NCBI RefSeq assembly: GCF_030209445.1
Contig: NZ_JARVSD010000008.1
Coordinates: forward strand, 62,001-126,000
Direction: 5' to 3'
From: Promicromonospora sp. MEB111
GTDB taxonomy: Bacteria; Actinomycetota; Actinomycetes; Actinomycetales; Cellulomonadaceae
DNA: 64,000 nucleotides
The position numbers and the translations under genes are program-made. Of this stretch, positions 17,031 through 26,450 are shown one piece after another (within the stretch, counting starts at the first letter, position 1; each line of letters starts with the position of its first letter). The notes below the pieces were generated by a model. The model worked only from the letters and a program-made list of their open reading frames with translations, had not been told where the DNA came from and made no database searches.

Positions 17031-17828
17031 ATGACCACCGAGTCCTGGAGCGTGGCCGCACCGCAGACCATCGAGGTCGGCGGCGCCACGACCCTGACCG
17101 TCCGACTGACGAACGGCCGCGCTGAGATCGTGGCCGACCCGAACCGCACGTCCGGTGCCGTCGTGGAGGTTCTCGAGGTCTCGACGCGGCCGCTGCAGAT
17201 CCTCGCCGAGCACGGCAACCTCCGGGTCGCGTACGACTTCCCGGGCCTCGAGGGCTTCGTGGACCGGTTCCGCGGCCTCAAGGACCAGGACAGCGCCGTC
17301 GTGCGGATCACCGTGCCGGCCACGTCCGTGGTCGACGTCGCGACCGTGGGCGCCGAGGTGGTGGTGACCGGCGCGCAGGCCGGCGTGAACGTCAAGACCG
17401 CGGGCGGCGCCATCACGGTCACCGGGACCACCGGTTCCGTGACCACCAAGTCCGGCACGGGGGCCGTCAGCATCGCCGAGCACTCGGGCGACGCGTCGGC
17501 CACGACCGTGTCCGGCGCCGTGTCGCTCGCAGGTGCCCTGGGCCGGGTCTCGGTCCAGACCGTGTCCGGTGCGGTCGACGTCACCGCCGTCGGCACCACG
17601 CCGCTGGTCAACGCCAAGACGGTCTCCGGCGCGGCGGCGGTCCAGCTCGACGCCGGCGCACCGGTCAACCTCCGCGCACGCAGCGTGACGGGCAAGGTCG
17701 TGATCGACGGGGCGCAGGCGACGTCGAGCGCGCAGCGCACCGTCGTCGTCGACCACGCGGAGCCGGGCGCCGCGGCCTACATCTCGACCAACACGGTCTC
17801 GGGAACGGCCACGATCACCCGCGGCTGA
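17031..17828 (+). CDS. DUF4097-family beta-solenoid protein (second paralogue)
   Basis: 265 residues from the ATG at 17031. MTTESWSVAAPQTIEVGG closely parallels the start of the first DUF4097 gene, and the body again has VSG repeats (TTVSGAVSL, QTVSGAVDV, KTVSGAAAV, NTVSGTATI). The pair therefore arose by duplication, with the PadR gene between them. It lacks a signal peptide. The gap after PadR is 41 bp, and a perfect hairpin terminator follows the stop. Confidence 0.85.
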   Translation: MTTESWSVAAPQTIEVGGATTLTVRLTNGRAEIVADPNRTSGAVVEVLEVSTRPLQILAEHGNLRVAYDFPGLEGFVDRFRGLKDQDSAVVRITVPATSVVDVATVGAEVVVTGAQAGVNVKTAGGAITVTGTTGSVTTKSGTGAVSIAEHSGDASATTVSGAVSLAGALGRVSVQTVSGAVDVTAVGTTPLVNAKTVSGAAAVQLDAGAPVNLRARSVTGKVVIDGAQATSSAQRTVVVDHAEPGAAAYISTNTVSGTATITRG

Positions 17829-17848
17829 CCCCGGTCGCCGTAGTGCAG

Positions 17849-17880
17849 GAAGCCCGGGTCACCTTGGTGACCCGGGCTTC
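17849..17880 (+). terminator. Terminator after the DUF4097-PadR operon
   Basis: A perfect 15-bp inverted repeat, GAAGCCCGGGTCACC and its complement, around a TT loop, 20 bp after the stop codon. Confidence 0.85.
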
Positions 17881-17889
17881 CGGCGTGCG

Positions 17890-18071
17890 CCTCCGGCGCA
17901 CGCTCTGCTTGTTGGTCGCCTGAGCCTGCGGTTCCGCTCCGGGCGGGTGCCTCGTTCCTCGGCCCCCACCCTGCGCTGCACCTCCGGCGCACGCTCTGCT
18001 TGTTGGTCGCCTGAGCCTGCGGTTCCGCTCCGGGCGGCTGCCTCGTTCCTCGGCCCCCACCCTGCGCTGCA
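17890..18071. repeat. Tandem 91-bp direct repeat, two copies
   Basis: Copy 1 (17890-17980) and copy 2 (17981-18071) are identical apart from one base I can see (GGGCGGG versus GGGCGGC). A third copy begins with CCTCCGGC and then runs into the end of the SGNH-like gene. Each unit includes CTCTGCTTGTTGG and GGTTCCGCTCCGGG. It lies between two convergent genes; I see no gene in it. Confidence 0.9.
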
Positions 18072-18079
18072 CCTCCGGC

Positions 18080-18688
18080 TCAGGCGACCTCGTCCTGGGG
18101 CAGGCCCAGCCAGCTGTGCCACCCCGTGTGCAGCACGAGCCACGCCATGAGGCCGTAGCCCGCCTGGCCGGGGTAGGTGCCCCCGCCCTGCGCCAGGTCG
18201 GCCAGCCACTGCTCGTGCTGCGCCAGCGGCGTGTACGTGTCGACGTACGGCACGCGGCGCCGGCTGGCGACGTCGGCGAACGCGTCGGAGAGCTCCGCGA
18301 TCCGGTCGCCCTCCGCGGGCGCACCGGGCGGCGGCCCGACGACGAACGCCGCCGTGCGGTTCGAGTCCGCGACGTCGAGGATGTTCGCCAGGTTCAGGCG
18401 TGAGCGCGCGACCGTGAGCCCCGCGGCGACGTCATGCCGCCCCAGGGCCACGACCAGGCGGTTCTCGACCTCGGAGTCCGGGCCGAACCGCGCCGCGGTC
18501 TCGGCCTCCCAGCGGGCGCCGAGCTGCGTGCTGTTCTCGCCGGGGACGGCGAGCGTGAAGAGCATTGCGGTCCGGGAAAAGTGGGTGCGCGCGACGACGC
18601 GGCCGGTCCAGCCGAGCGCACGGGCGTCTCCGACACCCGTGGCCAGCTCGTCACCGACGACGCAGATGCGCACCTCGCGATCCTGCAA
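18080..18688 (-). CDS. SGNH/GDSL-like protein lacking the usual catalytic residues
   Basis: 202 residues from a TTG at 18688, chosen because AAGGAGA lies 5 bp upstream and the protein then starts at the first strand (QDREVRICVVGDELATG). The fold pattern is that of GDSL hydrolases: block I VVGDELATGVGDARALGWTGRV, block III VALGRHDV, last block GGTYPGQAGYGLMAW. The nucleophile Ser of GDS is Glu, the Asn of block III is His, and no DxxH pair is visible. It may bind rather than hydrolyse a ligand, or use other residues. Confidence 0.7.
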   Translation of the reverse strand: MQDREVRICVVGDELATGVGDARALGWTGRVVARTHFSRTAMLFTLAVPGENSTQLGARWEAETAARFGPDSEVENRLVVALGRHDVAAGLTVARSRLNLANILDVADSNRTAAFVVGPPPGAPAEGDRIAELSDAFADVASRRRVPYVDTYTPLAQHEQWLADLAQGGGTYPGQAGYGLMAWLVLHTGWHSWLGLPQDEVA

Positions 18689-18815
18689 CGGACTCTCCTT
18701 GCCTGTTCCCGGCAGCCTGGCGGACGGCCGGTTCCCCATTGTGGTGCACGGAGCGCGGCCGATCGGTGACAACGCGCCGACGGCCGCGTGCCGCGTCGCG
18801 ACAACGCGGAGGTCG

Positions 18816-19760
18816 TCAGAGCAGGGTCATCCCCCAGCGGACGCCGTGGTGCTCGTCCGGGGCGAGGTGCACGAGTCGCTCGCCGGTGCGGAAGGCGTCC
18901 GCGACGCAGGTCATGGGCTCGGCGGCCAGCCCCATCCGACGGCGGCCCGGTTCGATGTGGTCGCCCGTGCAGACCTGCCAGACGTCCTGCGACTCGTCCA
19001 TCCAGACCGCGGCCGTCCTCCCGTCCGGGCCGGTCAGGTGGGCCCAGGACAGGCCGTTCTCGTCGCGGGTCACGTCCACGTAGGCGTCGTCCAGGTCGAC
19101 GCCGGCGGCGCTGCGCGCCTCGCGCAGGTCGAACATGCCCGACGCCGGCTCGGTACCGGTCGGCAGCAGCCGCTCGTCGGTCGTCACGCGGGTCGCGGCG
19201 TCCAGCCGCAGGGTGCACTCGTCCAGGTCCGCGCCGCCCGTGGACAGCCAGGGGTGGAACCCGCACCCGTACGGCGCGGTGTCGGCGCCCACGTTGGTGA
19301 CGTCGAGGGTGATCTCGAGACCGGCGTCGGACAGGGAGTAGCGCATCTGCGCCACGAGCTGGAACGGGTAGCCGGGCCGTGCCACGAGCTCGAGCTCGAG
19401 CGTGACGGCGGAGCCCGTGTGCTCCACGACGGACCAGCGGTCGAACGCCGCCAGGCCGTGCAGCGCGGTGTTGCGCGCCGGCTCGGTCACGGGGAGCTGG
19501 TGGCTCACGCCGCCGTACTCGTAGGCGCCGTCCCGCAGCCGGTTGGGCCAGGGGATGAGGACCGCGCAGTTGAACACGGGGTTGATCTCGTCCGCGCCGA
19601 ACGGCACCACGACATCACGGCCGTCCACCGAGTACTCTCGCAGCGCCGCACCCACCTGGGTGACGGTGGCGCGATGGCCCGCGTGGCTGATGCGGAACTG
19701 GTCCCCGGAAGGATGGGGCCTTGCGGCAGCAACCGGAGGAATTTCTGTCGTCACACTCAC
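18816..19760 (-). CDS. Aldose 1-epimerase family protein
   Basis: 314 residues from the GTG at 19760; a second GTG two codons later is equally possible. The galactose mutarotase fold is shown by NPVFNCAVLIPWPNRLRDGAYEYGG, NTALHGLA (first catalytic-site His), YGCGFHPWLSTGG (second His) and the C-terminal EPMTCVADAFRTGE. It interconverts alpha and beta anomers of hexoses or a related sugar. It diverges from the aldo/keto reductase gene, sharing a 168-bp promoter region. Confidence 0.88.
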   Translation of the reverse strand: MSVTTEIPPVAAARPHPSGDQFRISHAGHRATVTQVGAALREYSVDGRDVVVPFGADEINPVFNCAVLIPWPNRLRDGAYEYGGVSHQLPVTEPARNTALHGLAAFDRWSVVEHTGSAVTLELELVARPGYPFQLVAQMRYSLSDAGLEITLDVTNVGADTAPYGCGFHPWLSTGGADLDECTLRLDAATRVTTDERLLPTGTEPASGMFDLREARSAAGVDLDDAYVDVTRDENGLSWAHLTGPDGRTAAVWMDESQDVWQVCTGDHIEPGRRRMGLAAEPMTCVADAFRTGERLVHLAPDEHHGVRWGMTLL

Positions 19761-19928
19761 ACCGTAACCGTAGGGCAATTCTCGCCTGCGCCACGTAGCG
19801 TGAGACAGCAGACTAGAGAGCAGGCTAGACGGTCGGGCCCCACCCAGCACGCAGGGCCCCGCTGAACGACTGGACCCGACGGCGGGTCCGCGCGGGCAGC
19901 TCTGCCCGCCCCAGCAGTAGGAGGAACC

Positions 19929-20924
19929 ATGGAACAGCAGGTACTCGGACGGACTGGTCGGCTCGTATCGGCCGTGGGCCTGGGCACCTGGCAGCTCGGC
20001 GCCGACTGGGGAGAGGTCAGCGAGAGCGATGCCCACGCCGTTCTCGAGGCCTCGCTCGAGGCCGGGGTGACCTTCTTCGACACGGCGGACGTCTACGGCG
20101 ACGGCCGCAGCGAGCAGGTGATCGGCGCGTTCCTCAAGGAGCACCCCGAGGCCGGGATCACCGTGGCCACGAAGATGGGCCGGCGCATGGACCAGGTGCC
20201 GGAGAACTACGTGCTGGAGCACTTCCGCGAGTGGACCGACCGCTCCCGGCAGAACCTCGGCGTCGACCGCCTGGACCTGGTGCAGCTGCACTGCCCGCCC
20301 ACGGCCGTCTACTCCACGGACGCCGTGTACGACGCGCTCGACGAGCTCGTGTCCGACGGCGTCATCGCGGCGTACGGCGTGAGCGTCGAGAAGACCACGG
20401 AGGCCCTGGAGGCCATCGCGCGTCCGAACGTCGCCTCCGTGCAGATCATCCTCAACGCGTTCCGGCTCAAGCCGCTCGACGAGGTGCTGCCCGCGGCGTC
20501 CGCGGCGGGCGTCGGCATCATCGCGCGGGTGCCGCTCGCCTCCGGGCTGCTCTCCGGCAAGTACACCAAGGACACGGTGTTCGCGGAGAACGACCACCGC
20601 AGCTTCAACCGTGACGGCGCCGCCTTCGACGTCGGCGAGACGTTCTCCGGCGTGCCCTACGAGGTGGGTCTCGAGGCGGCGGCCCGGTTCACCGAGCTGT
20701 CCCGGGAGATCCTGGGCGACACCCTCACGCCGGCCCAGGCCGCGATCGCGTGGGCGTGGCAGCGGCCGGGCGTCTCGTCCGTCATCCCGGGCGCGCGCAA
20801 CGTGGAGCAGGCCCGGGCCAACGCCGCTGCGGGCGACGCCGCGACGCTGGGCCCGCTGTTCATGTCGGGCGTGCGGGAGATCTACGACGAGCTGATCAAG
20901 GAGCACGTCCACGACCGGTGGTGA
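19929..20924 (+). CDS. Aldo/keto reductase
   Basis: 331 residues, with a strong AGGAGGAA site. The catalytic tetrad is visible: D and Y in FFDTADVYGDGRSE, K in VATKMGR and H in LVQLHCPP. The NADPH phosphate-binding end includes SVIPGARNVEQARAN. It belongs to the AKR superfamily (AKR11/12-like with a YgdR-type layout) and reduces aldehydes or ketones with NADPH. The substrate is unknown. It is transcribed away from the epimerase gene and ends in a long hairpin shared with kgd. Confidence 0.9.
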   Translation: MEQQVLGRTGRLVSAVGLGTWQLGADWGEVSESDAHAVLEASLEAGVTFFDTADVYGDGRSEQVIGAFLKEHPEAGITVATKMGRRMDQVPENYVLEHFREWTDRSRQNLGVDRLDLVQLHCPPTAVYSTDAVYDALDELVSDGVIAAYGVSVEKTTEALEAIARPNVASVQIILNAFRLKPLDEVLPAASAAGVGIIARVPLASGLLSGKYTKDTVFAENDHRSFNRDGAAFDVGETFSGVPYEVGLEAAARFTELSREILGDTLTPAQAAIAWAWQRPGVSSVIPGARNVEQARANAAAGDAATLGPLFMSGVREIYDELIKEHVHDRW

Positions 20925-20933
20925 CACCGCTCG

Positions 20934-20983
20934 CACACGCCAAAGGGCGGGCACCCCGTGGGGTGCCCGCCCTTCGGCGTGTG
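20934..20983. terminator. Long bidirectional terminator between the aldo/keto reductase gene and kgd
   Basis: Arms of 24 bp with a single mismatch around a 2-nt GT loop; they include CACACGCC, AAAGGGCGGGCACCCC and their complements. It lies 9 bp after one stop codon and 7 bp before the other. Confidence 0.9.
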
Positions 20984-20990
20984 CGGACTG

Positions 20991-23900
20991 TCAGCCGCGG
21001 GTGAAGGCCTGCTCCAGCAGCGTCTTCTGCTGTGCCTGGTGCAGCTTCGCGGTACCGGCCGCCGTCGAGGCCGACGCCGGGCGGGAGACCACCTTGACGT
21101 ACGGCACGTCCAGCGGCAGCGCCAGGTGGATGAAGCCCCACGCGCCCTGGTTCTGCGGCTCGTCCTGCACCCAGACCACCTCGGCTTCGCCGTACTTGGC
21201 GATCTCGGCGCGGATCTGCGCCTCCGGGAACGGGTAGAGCTGCTCCAGGCGGACGATGGCCACGCCCTCGTCACCGCGCTTGGTGCGCTCGGCGAGGAGG
21301 TCGTAGTACACGCGGCCAGTGCAGAGGATCACGCGGTCGACCTTGGCGGCGTCTGCCGTCGAGTCCGCGATGACCTCCTGGAACGTGCCCGAGGTGAAGT
21401 CCTCCACCGCGGACGCCGCCGCCTTGAGGCGCAGCAGCTGCTTGGGCGTGAACACCACCAGCGGACGGCGCGGCCGGGCGTAGGCCTGGCGGCGCAGCAG
21501 GTGGAAGTACGACGCCGGCGTGGACGGCTGCGCGATGGTGATGTTGTCCTCGGCGCCGAGCTGCAGGAACCGCTCGATGCGGGCCGACGAGTGGTCGGGC
21601 CCCTGGCCCTCGTAGCCGTGCGGCAGCAGCATGACCACCGACGACGACTGGCCCCACTTCTGCTCGGCGGACGAGATGAACTCGTCGATCACCGTCTGGG
21701 CGCCGTTGACGAAGTCGCCGAACTGCGCCTCCCAGAGCACCAGGGCGTCCGGGCGCTCCACCGAGTAGCCGTACTCGAAGCCGAGCGCCGCGTACTCCGA
21801 CAGCGAGGAGTCGTAGACCCAGAACTTGGCCTGGTCGCCCGACAGGTACAGCAGCGGGGTCCACTCGGCGCCGGTCTCCCGGTCGTGGAGCACCGCGTGC
21901 CGCTGCACGAACGTGCCGCGCCGCGAGTCCTGCCCGGCGAGGCGCACCGGGGTGCCCTCCGCGAGCAGCGAGCCGAAGGCCGCGAGCTCGCCGAAGCCCC
22001 AGTCGATGCCGCCTTCCTTGGCCATGAGCTGGCGCTTCTCCAGCAGCTGGGCCAGCTTCGGGTGGACCGTGAAGCCCTCCGGCGGCGTGGTGTGCACGTC
22101 GCCGACCCGCTGCAGCGCGTCGTGGGAGATCGCGGTCTGCCAGCCGACCATCGTGCCGGCGTCCTCGCGCTGCGACTCGGGGCGCTCCAGGCCCGCGAGG
22201 TGCTCCGTCTCCGGGGCGGGCGTGAAGCCGGACTTGGTCTCGGTGAAGACCCGCTCGAGCTGCGACTGGTAGTCCTGCAGCGCGTGCTCGGCCTCCTCCA
22301 CGGTGATGTCACCGCGCGCGACCAGGTTCTCGGTGTACAGCTTGCGCACCGAGCGCTTGGTCTCGATGAGGTTGTACATGAGCGGCTGCGTCATCGACGG
22401 GTCGTCGCCCTCGTTGTGCCCGCGGCGGCGGTAGCAGATGAGGTCGATGATGACGTCCTGGCCGAACTGCTCGCGGAACGCGAAGGCGAGCTCCGCGGTG
22501 CGGACCACGGCCTCGGGGTCGTCACCGTTCACGTGCATGACCGGGACCTGGTAGCCCTTGGCGACGTCGGTCGCGTAGGTGGTCGACCGCGACGCCGTCG
22601 GGCCGGTGGTGAAGCCCACCTGGTTGTTGACGACCACGTGGATGGTGCCGCCGGTGCGGTACCCGCGCAGCTGCGACAGGTTCAGCACCTCGGGGACCAC
22701 GCCCTGGCCGGCGAACGCCGCGTCGCCGTGCACCAGGATCGGCAGCACGGAGAAGCCGTCGCCACCGAGGTCGATGCGGTCCTGCTTGGCGCGGACGATG
22801 CCCTCGAGCACCGGGTCCACGGCCTCCAGGTGCGACGGGTTGGCCGCGAGGTAGACGCGCGTGGTGGCGCCGGACTCGGAGGTGAAGGTGCCCTCGGTGC
22901 CGAGGTGGTACTTCACGTCACCGGAGCCCTGGACGCTCTTGGGGTCGAGCTGGCCCTCGAACTCCTTGAAGATCTGGCCGTAGCTCTTGCCCGCGATGTT
23001 CGCCAGCACGTTGAGGCGGCCGCGGTGGGCCATGCCGATGCCGACCTCGTCGAGGCCGCCCTCGGCGGCGCGCGACAGGATCGCGTCGAGCAGCGGGATC
23101 AGGGACTCGCCGCCCTCCAGCGAGAAGCGCTTCTGCCCCACGAACTTGGTCTGCAGGAACGTCTCGAACGCCTCGGCGGAGTTCAGCCGGCGCAGGATGC
23201 GCAGCTGGTCCTCGCGCGGGGTCTTGGCGTAGCCGGCCTCCAGGCGTTCCTGGAGCCACTTGCGCTGACCCGGGTCGGCGATGTGCATGTACTCGATGCC
23301 GATGGTGCGGCAGTACGAGTCGCGGAGCAGGCCGAGGATGTCGCGCAGCGTCGCCTTCGGCTTGGGGCCGAAGCCCGCCGTCGGGAACGTGCGGTCCAGG
23401 TCCCACAGCGTCAGGCCGTGGGTCTGGATGTCCAGGTCGGGGTGCTTGCGCTGGCGGTAGGCCAGCGGGTCGGTGTCGGCCATGAGGTGACCGCGCGAGC
23501 GGTACGCCTGCACGACCTCGGCGATCTTGGCCGGCTTGGCGGCCTCGACGTCGGCGTCGACCGTGTTGTCGCGCACCCAGCGCACGGGCTCGTACGGGAC
23601 GCGCAGCGCCGCGAAGACGCGGTCGTAGAAGCCGTCCAGGCCGAGCAGCTTGTTCGAGATGATCTTCAGGAACTCGCCGGACTGGGCGCCCTGGATGATG
23701 CGGTGGTCGTAGGTCGACGTGACCGTCATGACCTTCGAGATGCCCATGCGGGCGAGCTGCTCCTCGGACGCGCCGGCGAACTCCGCCGGGTAGTCCATGG
23801 CGCCGACGCCGATGATGGTGCCCTGACCCTGCATGAGGCGGGGCACCGAGTGCACGGTGCCGATGCCGCCCGGGTTGGTCAGCGAGATCGTGGTGCCCTG

Positions 23901-24815
23901 GAAGTCCGGCACGCCGAGCTTGTTGCCGCGGGCCTTGCGGACCAGCTCCTCGTAGGCCGCCCAGAACTCGGCGAAGTCGAGCTCCTCGGCCTTCTTGATG
24001 CTGGGCACCAGGAGCTGGCGCGAGCCGTCCGGCTTGGCCAGGTCGATCGCGAGGCCGAAGCCCACGTGCGCCGGCTGGTTCACGCCCGGCTTGCCGTCGA
24101 CCGGCTCGTAGTGGGCGTTCATGACGGGCATGTCGGCCAGCGCCTCGACCAGCGCGAAGCCGATGAGGTGCGTGAACGAGATCTTGCCGCCGCGTCCGCG
24201 CTTGAGGTGGTTGTTGATGACGATGCGGTTGTCGACCATCAGCTTGGCGGGCACGGCGCGCACCGAGGTGGCGGTGGGGACCTCCAGCGAGGCCTCCATG
24301 TTCGTGACCACGCGCGCGGCGGGGCCGCGCAGCTTCTGGATGTCGTCGACGGCGTCCGGGTGCGCCACGGGGCGCTCGAACGTGTCCGCGTAGTGGGTGG
24401 TGGGCGGCGTGGCGATCGGGCTGGCCGGGTTGACCTTCGGGTCGGCCGGCAGGGCCTTCTCCCGCACCGGCTGCTCGGCCTCGGCGGCGGCGGTGCCGCC
24501 GGTCACCGGGCCGGCGCTCGGGGCGGGTGCCTCGGGCACGGGCGTCGCGGCGGGCGCGGCAACCGGGGCGGACGCGGCGGGCGCGGCCGTAGGTGCCGCG
24601 GTCGGTGTCGGGGAGGCCGGGGCGGGCGCCGTGGCGCCGTCCTTGGCGGAACCGTTCTCGCCCGGCGTGTAGTCGGCGAAGAAGTCCCACCACGCGGGGT
24701 CCACCGCGTTCTTGTCCTTCAGGTACTGCTGGTAGAGCTCGTCCACAAGCCATTCGTTGGCTCCGAATGACGAGCTCGCCACGCTGATCGACTCTGAACC
24801 AGCCTTAGGGGACAC
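20991..24815 (-). CDS. kgd: Multifunctional 2-oxoglutarate decarboxylase / dehydrogenase E1-E2 (Kgd)
   Basis: 1274 residues from the GTG at 24815 ([12 protein letters not shown]), the start usual in relatives; the frame stays open 70 codons further but without family-like sequence. An N-terminal E1-like tail ([21 protein letters not shown]) is followed by an Ala/Pro-rich linker. Next is an E2 acyltransferase domain with YDHRIIQGA (about residue 370), then the thiamine-diphosphate E1 part with [14 protein letters not shown] and [13 protein letters not shown]. As in other actinobacteria it lacks a lipoyl domain and would work with a separate E2/E3 and the FHA inhibitor GarA/OdhI. It operates in the TCA cycle. 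Confidence 0.95.
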   Translation of the reverse strand: MSPKAGSESISVASSSFGANEWLVDELYQQYLKDKNAVDPAWWDFFADYTPGENGSAKDGATAPAPASPTPTAAPTAAPAASAPVAAPAATPVPEAPAPSAGPVTGGTAAAEAEQPVREKALPADPKVNPASPIATPPTTHYADTFERPVAHPDAVDDIQKLRGPAARVVTNMEASLEVPTATSVRAVPAKLMVDNRIVINNHLKRGRGGKISFTHLIGFALVEALADMPVMNAHYEPVDGKPGVNQPAHVGFGLAIDLAKPDGSRQLLVPSIKKAEELDFAEFWAAYEELVRKARGNKLGVPDFQGTTISLTNPGGIGTVHSVPRLMQGQGTIIGVGAMDYPAEFAGASEEQLARMGISKVMTVTSTYDHRIIQGAQSGEFLKIISNKLLGLDGFYDRVFAALRVPYEPVRWVRDNTVDADVEAAKPAKIAEVVQAYRSRGHLMADTDPLAYRQRKHPDLDIQTHGLTLWDLDRTFPTAGFGPKPKATLRDILGLLRDSYCRTIGIEYMHIADPGQRKWLQERLEAGYAKTPREDQLRILRRLNSAEAFETFLQTKFVGQKRFSLEGGESLIPLLDAILSRAAEGGLDEVGIGMAHRGRLNVLANIAGKSYGQIFKEFEGQLDPKSVQGSGDVKYHLGTEGTFTSESGATTRVYLAANPSHLEAVDPVLEGIVRAKQDRIDLGGDGFSVLPILVHGDAAFAGQGVVPEVLNLSQLRGYRTGGTIHVVVNNQVGFTTGPTASRSTTYATDVAKGYQVPVMHVNGDDPEAVVRTAELAFAFREQFGQDVIIDLICYRRRGHNEGDDPSMTQPLMYNLIETKRSVRKLYTENLVARGDITVEEAEHALQDYQSQLERVFTETKSGFTPAPETEHLAGLERPESQREDAGTMVGWQTAISHDALQRVGDVHTTPPEGFTVHPKLAQLLEKRQLMAKEGGIDWGFGELAAFGSLLAEGTPVRLAGQDSRRGTFVQRHAVLHDRETGAEWTPLLYLSGDQAKFWVYDSSLSEYAALGFEYGYSVERPDALVLWEAQFGDFVNGAQTVIDEFISSAEQKWGQSSSVVMLLPHGYEGQGPDHSSARIERFLQLGAEDNITIAQPSTPASYFHLLRRQAYARPRRPLVVFTPKQLLRLKAAASAVEDFTSGTFQEVIADSTADAAKVDRVILCTGRVYYDLLAERTKRGDEGVAIVRLEQLYPFPEAQIRAEIAKYGEAEVVWVQDEPQNQGAWGFIHLALPLDVPYVKVVSRPASASTAAGTAKLHQAQQKTLLEQAFTRG

Positions 24816-25089
24816 GCGCGGATCGCCCACCTTCACCACAGTTGCGTTCGTCGCGCGCCGCACAGGGGTCACAGCGCGCACAGCCCGAATGGTTTTCGGA
24901 CCCTCCAAGGGTAGGCCCTCCGCGCTCCGCGGGGGGCGTGATCCCGCGGGTGTTGCGGGCGGGTCCGGTGTCAAAGAAGTAGGTTCGTCATGTTTCTCGC
25001 ACCCAGAGCAAAACCAGGGCAACATTCGGCCTCGAAGTCCCCAACGTGGTGTTACGGGGTTTCGCCCGGCACGGACAATCTTTGGCGTC

Positions 25090-25105
25090 TGTGACAGAAA
25101 TCACG
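25090..25105. promoter_or_regulatory. CRP/GlxR-like binding site upstream of kgd
   Basis: TGTGA-CAGAAA-TCACG matches the CRP-family consensus TGTGA-N6-TCACA in nine of ten core positions. It lies about 275 bp upstream of kgd in a 374-bp gap that otherwise shows no gene. A 6-bp stem GCAGCC/GGCTGC at 25133-25147 is also in the gap. In Corynebacterium GlxR controls many TCA genes; the link here is inferred. Confidence 0.45.
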
Positions 25106-25189
25106 GGACTCCGTCTCACGTTCTGGCGCCTCGCAGCCCTAGGCTGCTGGGTTTCTCGTCGGACGCCGCCGGGCGGGACGTCGCCCGGC

Positions 25190-26434
25190 TCAGACCGTGT
25201 GCGTCGTCGTGACACCCGGTGCCGGGTGGGCCCGCGCGGGGAGCGTGACGCGCATCGTCGCGCCGCGGTCGGAGTCGACCACCTCGACGTGCCCGCCGTG
25301 CAGCTCGACCGCCCAGCGGACGATCGCGAGGCCGATCCCGGTGCCGCCGCTCGACCCGACGGTGCCCGACCCGACGGTGCCGTCGGCGCCGCTCATCGTG
25401 TCGACCAGGGACTCGTCGACGGTGCCGGCCCGCCCCTTGTCGCCCTTGTCGCCCCGGTTCCGGCCGCCCCGGCGGCTGACGCCCCGGCCGCCGCCGTCGC
25501 GCCCCCCGTCACCGCGCTGCGCGCCGGTCGACCCGGTGCCGCGGACGAACCGCTGGAAGATCCGCTCGCGGTCGGCGGCGGCGATGCCGGGCCCCTCGTC
25601 GCTCACCTCCAGCACGATGTCCGACCCCTCCGTGCCGTCCACGGGGTACGCGTCCAGCCGGACGACGCCGCCCTGCGGCGAGTGCCGGATGGCGTTCTGC
25701 AGCAGGTTGATGACCACCTGGTGCAGGCGTTCCGCGTCGCCCTCGATGGTCAGGTCCTCGGGGGTCACGTCGATGACGTAGTGCAGGTCCTTGGCGGCGT
25801 CGACCATCTGGAGGTCCTCGGCGCAGTGCTCCAGGAAGTCGCCGACGGCGATCTCGCCGACGTTCAGGGCCGAGGCGCCCGCCTCGATCCGGGAGAGGTC
25901 CAGCAGATAGGTGACGAGCCGGGTCAGCCGCTCGGTCTGGGCGTGCGCCTGCTCCAGCGCGGCCGGGGTGGGCTGCACCACGCCGTCCACCATGTTCTCG
26001 AGCTGGGCCTGGAGCGCGGCGACGGGCGTGCGCAGCTCGTGCGACACGTTCGCGATGAGGTCGCGGCGGGTCTGCTCCACCGAGGCCAGGTCCTCCGCCA
26101 TGCGGTTGAAGGCGTGCGCGAGCTGACCCACCTCGTCGCTGCTCGTCGCGCGTACCCGGCGGGTGTAGTCGCCGTCGGCCATGGCCTGGACGGCCTCGGT
26201 GATCTCCCGCAGGGGCGACGTCATGCCGCGGGCCAGGATCTGGGTGACCAGCAGCGACAGGATGATGGCCAGGGGGAAGGTGCGGCTCGGCCCCAGGGAC
26301 GCCTGGAGGCCGAGCCAGGTGATGAGCACAGCGGCCGTCACGGTGGCCGCGACGAGCACGCCGAGCTTGATCTTGAGCGAGCGCAGGGGGTCGAGCGGCC
26401 GCACGTCGGGGACGCGGGGCACGTGCGGTCTCAT
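25190..26434 (-). CDS. Sensor histidine kinase with enlarged ATP lid
   Basis: 414 residues. Two membrane segments ([20 protein letters not shown] and [16 protein letters not shown]) with only a few residues between them leave almost no external sensor. A HAMP domain follows, then HisKA with the phosphorylated His in NVSHELRTP, and an ATPase domain: N box [13 protein letters not shown]1 [10 protein letters not shown] box RIFQRFVRG and G2 [10 protein letters not shown]. Between F and G2 lies an insertion of about 65 residues rich in Gly, Arg, Asp and Ser. It partners with the response regulator 16 bp upstream. Confidence 0.9.
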   Translation of the reverse strand: MRPHVPRVPDVRPLDPLRSLKIKLGVLVAATVTAAVLITWLGLQASLGPSRTFPLAIILSLLVTQILARGMTSPLREITEAVQAMADGDYTRRVRATSSDEVGQLAHAFNRMAEDLASVEQTRRDLIANVSHELRTPVAALQAQLENMVDGVVQPTPAALEQAHAQTERLTRLVTYLLDLSRIEAGASALNVGEIAVGDFLEHCAEDLQMVDAAKDLHYVIDVTPEDLTIEGDAERLHQVVINLLQNAIRHSPQGGVVRLDAYPVDGTEGSDIVLEVSDEGPGIAAADRERIFQRFVRGTGSTGAQRGDGGRDGGGRGVSRRGGRNRGDKGDKGRAGTVDESLVDTMSGADGTVGSGTVGSSGGTGIGLAIVRWAVELHGGHVEVVDSDRGATMRVTLPARAHPAPGVTTTHTV

Positions 26435-26450
26435 CGGAACGACACCCGTG

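Noticed and set aside
17859-18209. Minus-strand coding frames through the 91-bp repeats
   Set aside because: They only continue other frames of the SGNH-like gene region and repeat the same basic peptide; no start signal.
20958-24770. 1270-codon plus-strand frame antisense to kgd
   Set aside because: Shadow of the strongly conserved kgd gene; its product is Val/Leu/Arg/His-rich low-complexity sequence without motifs.
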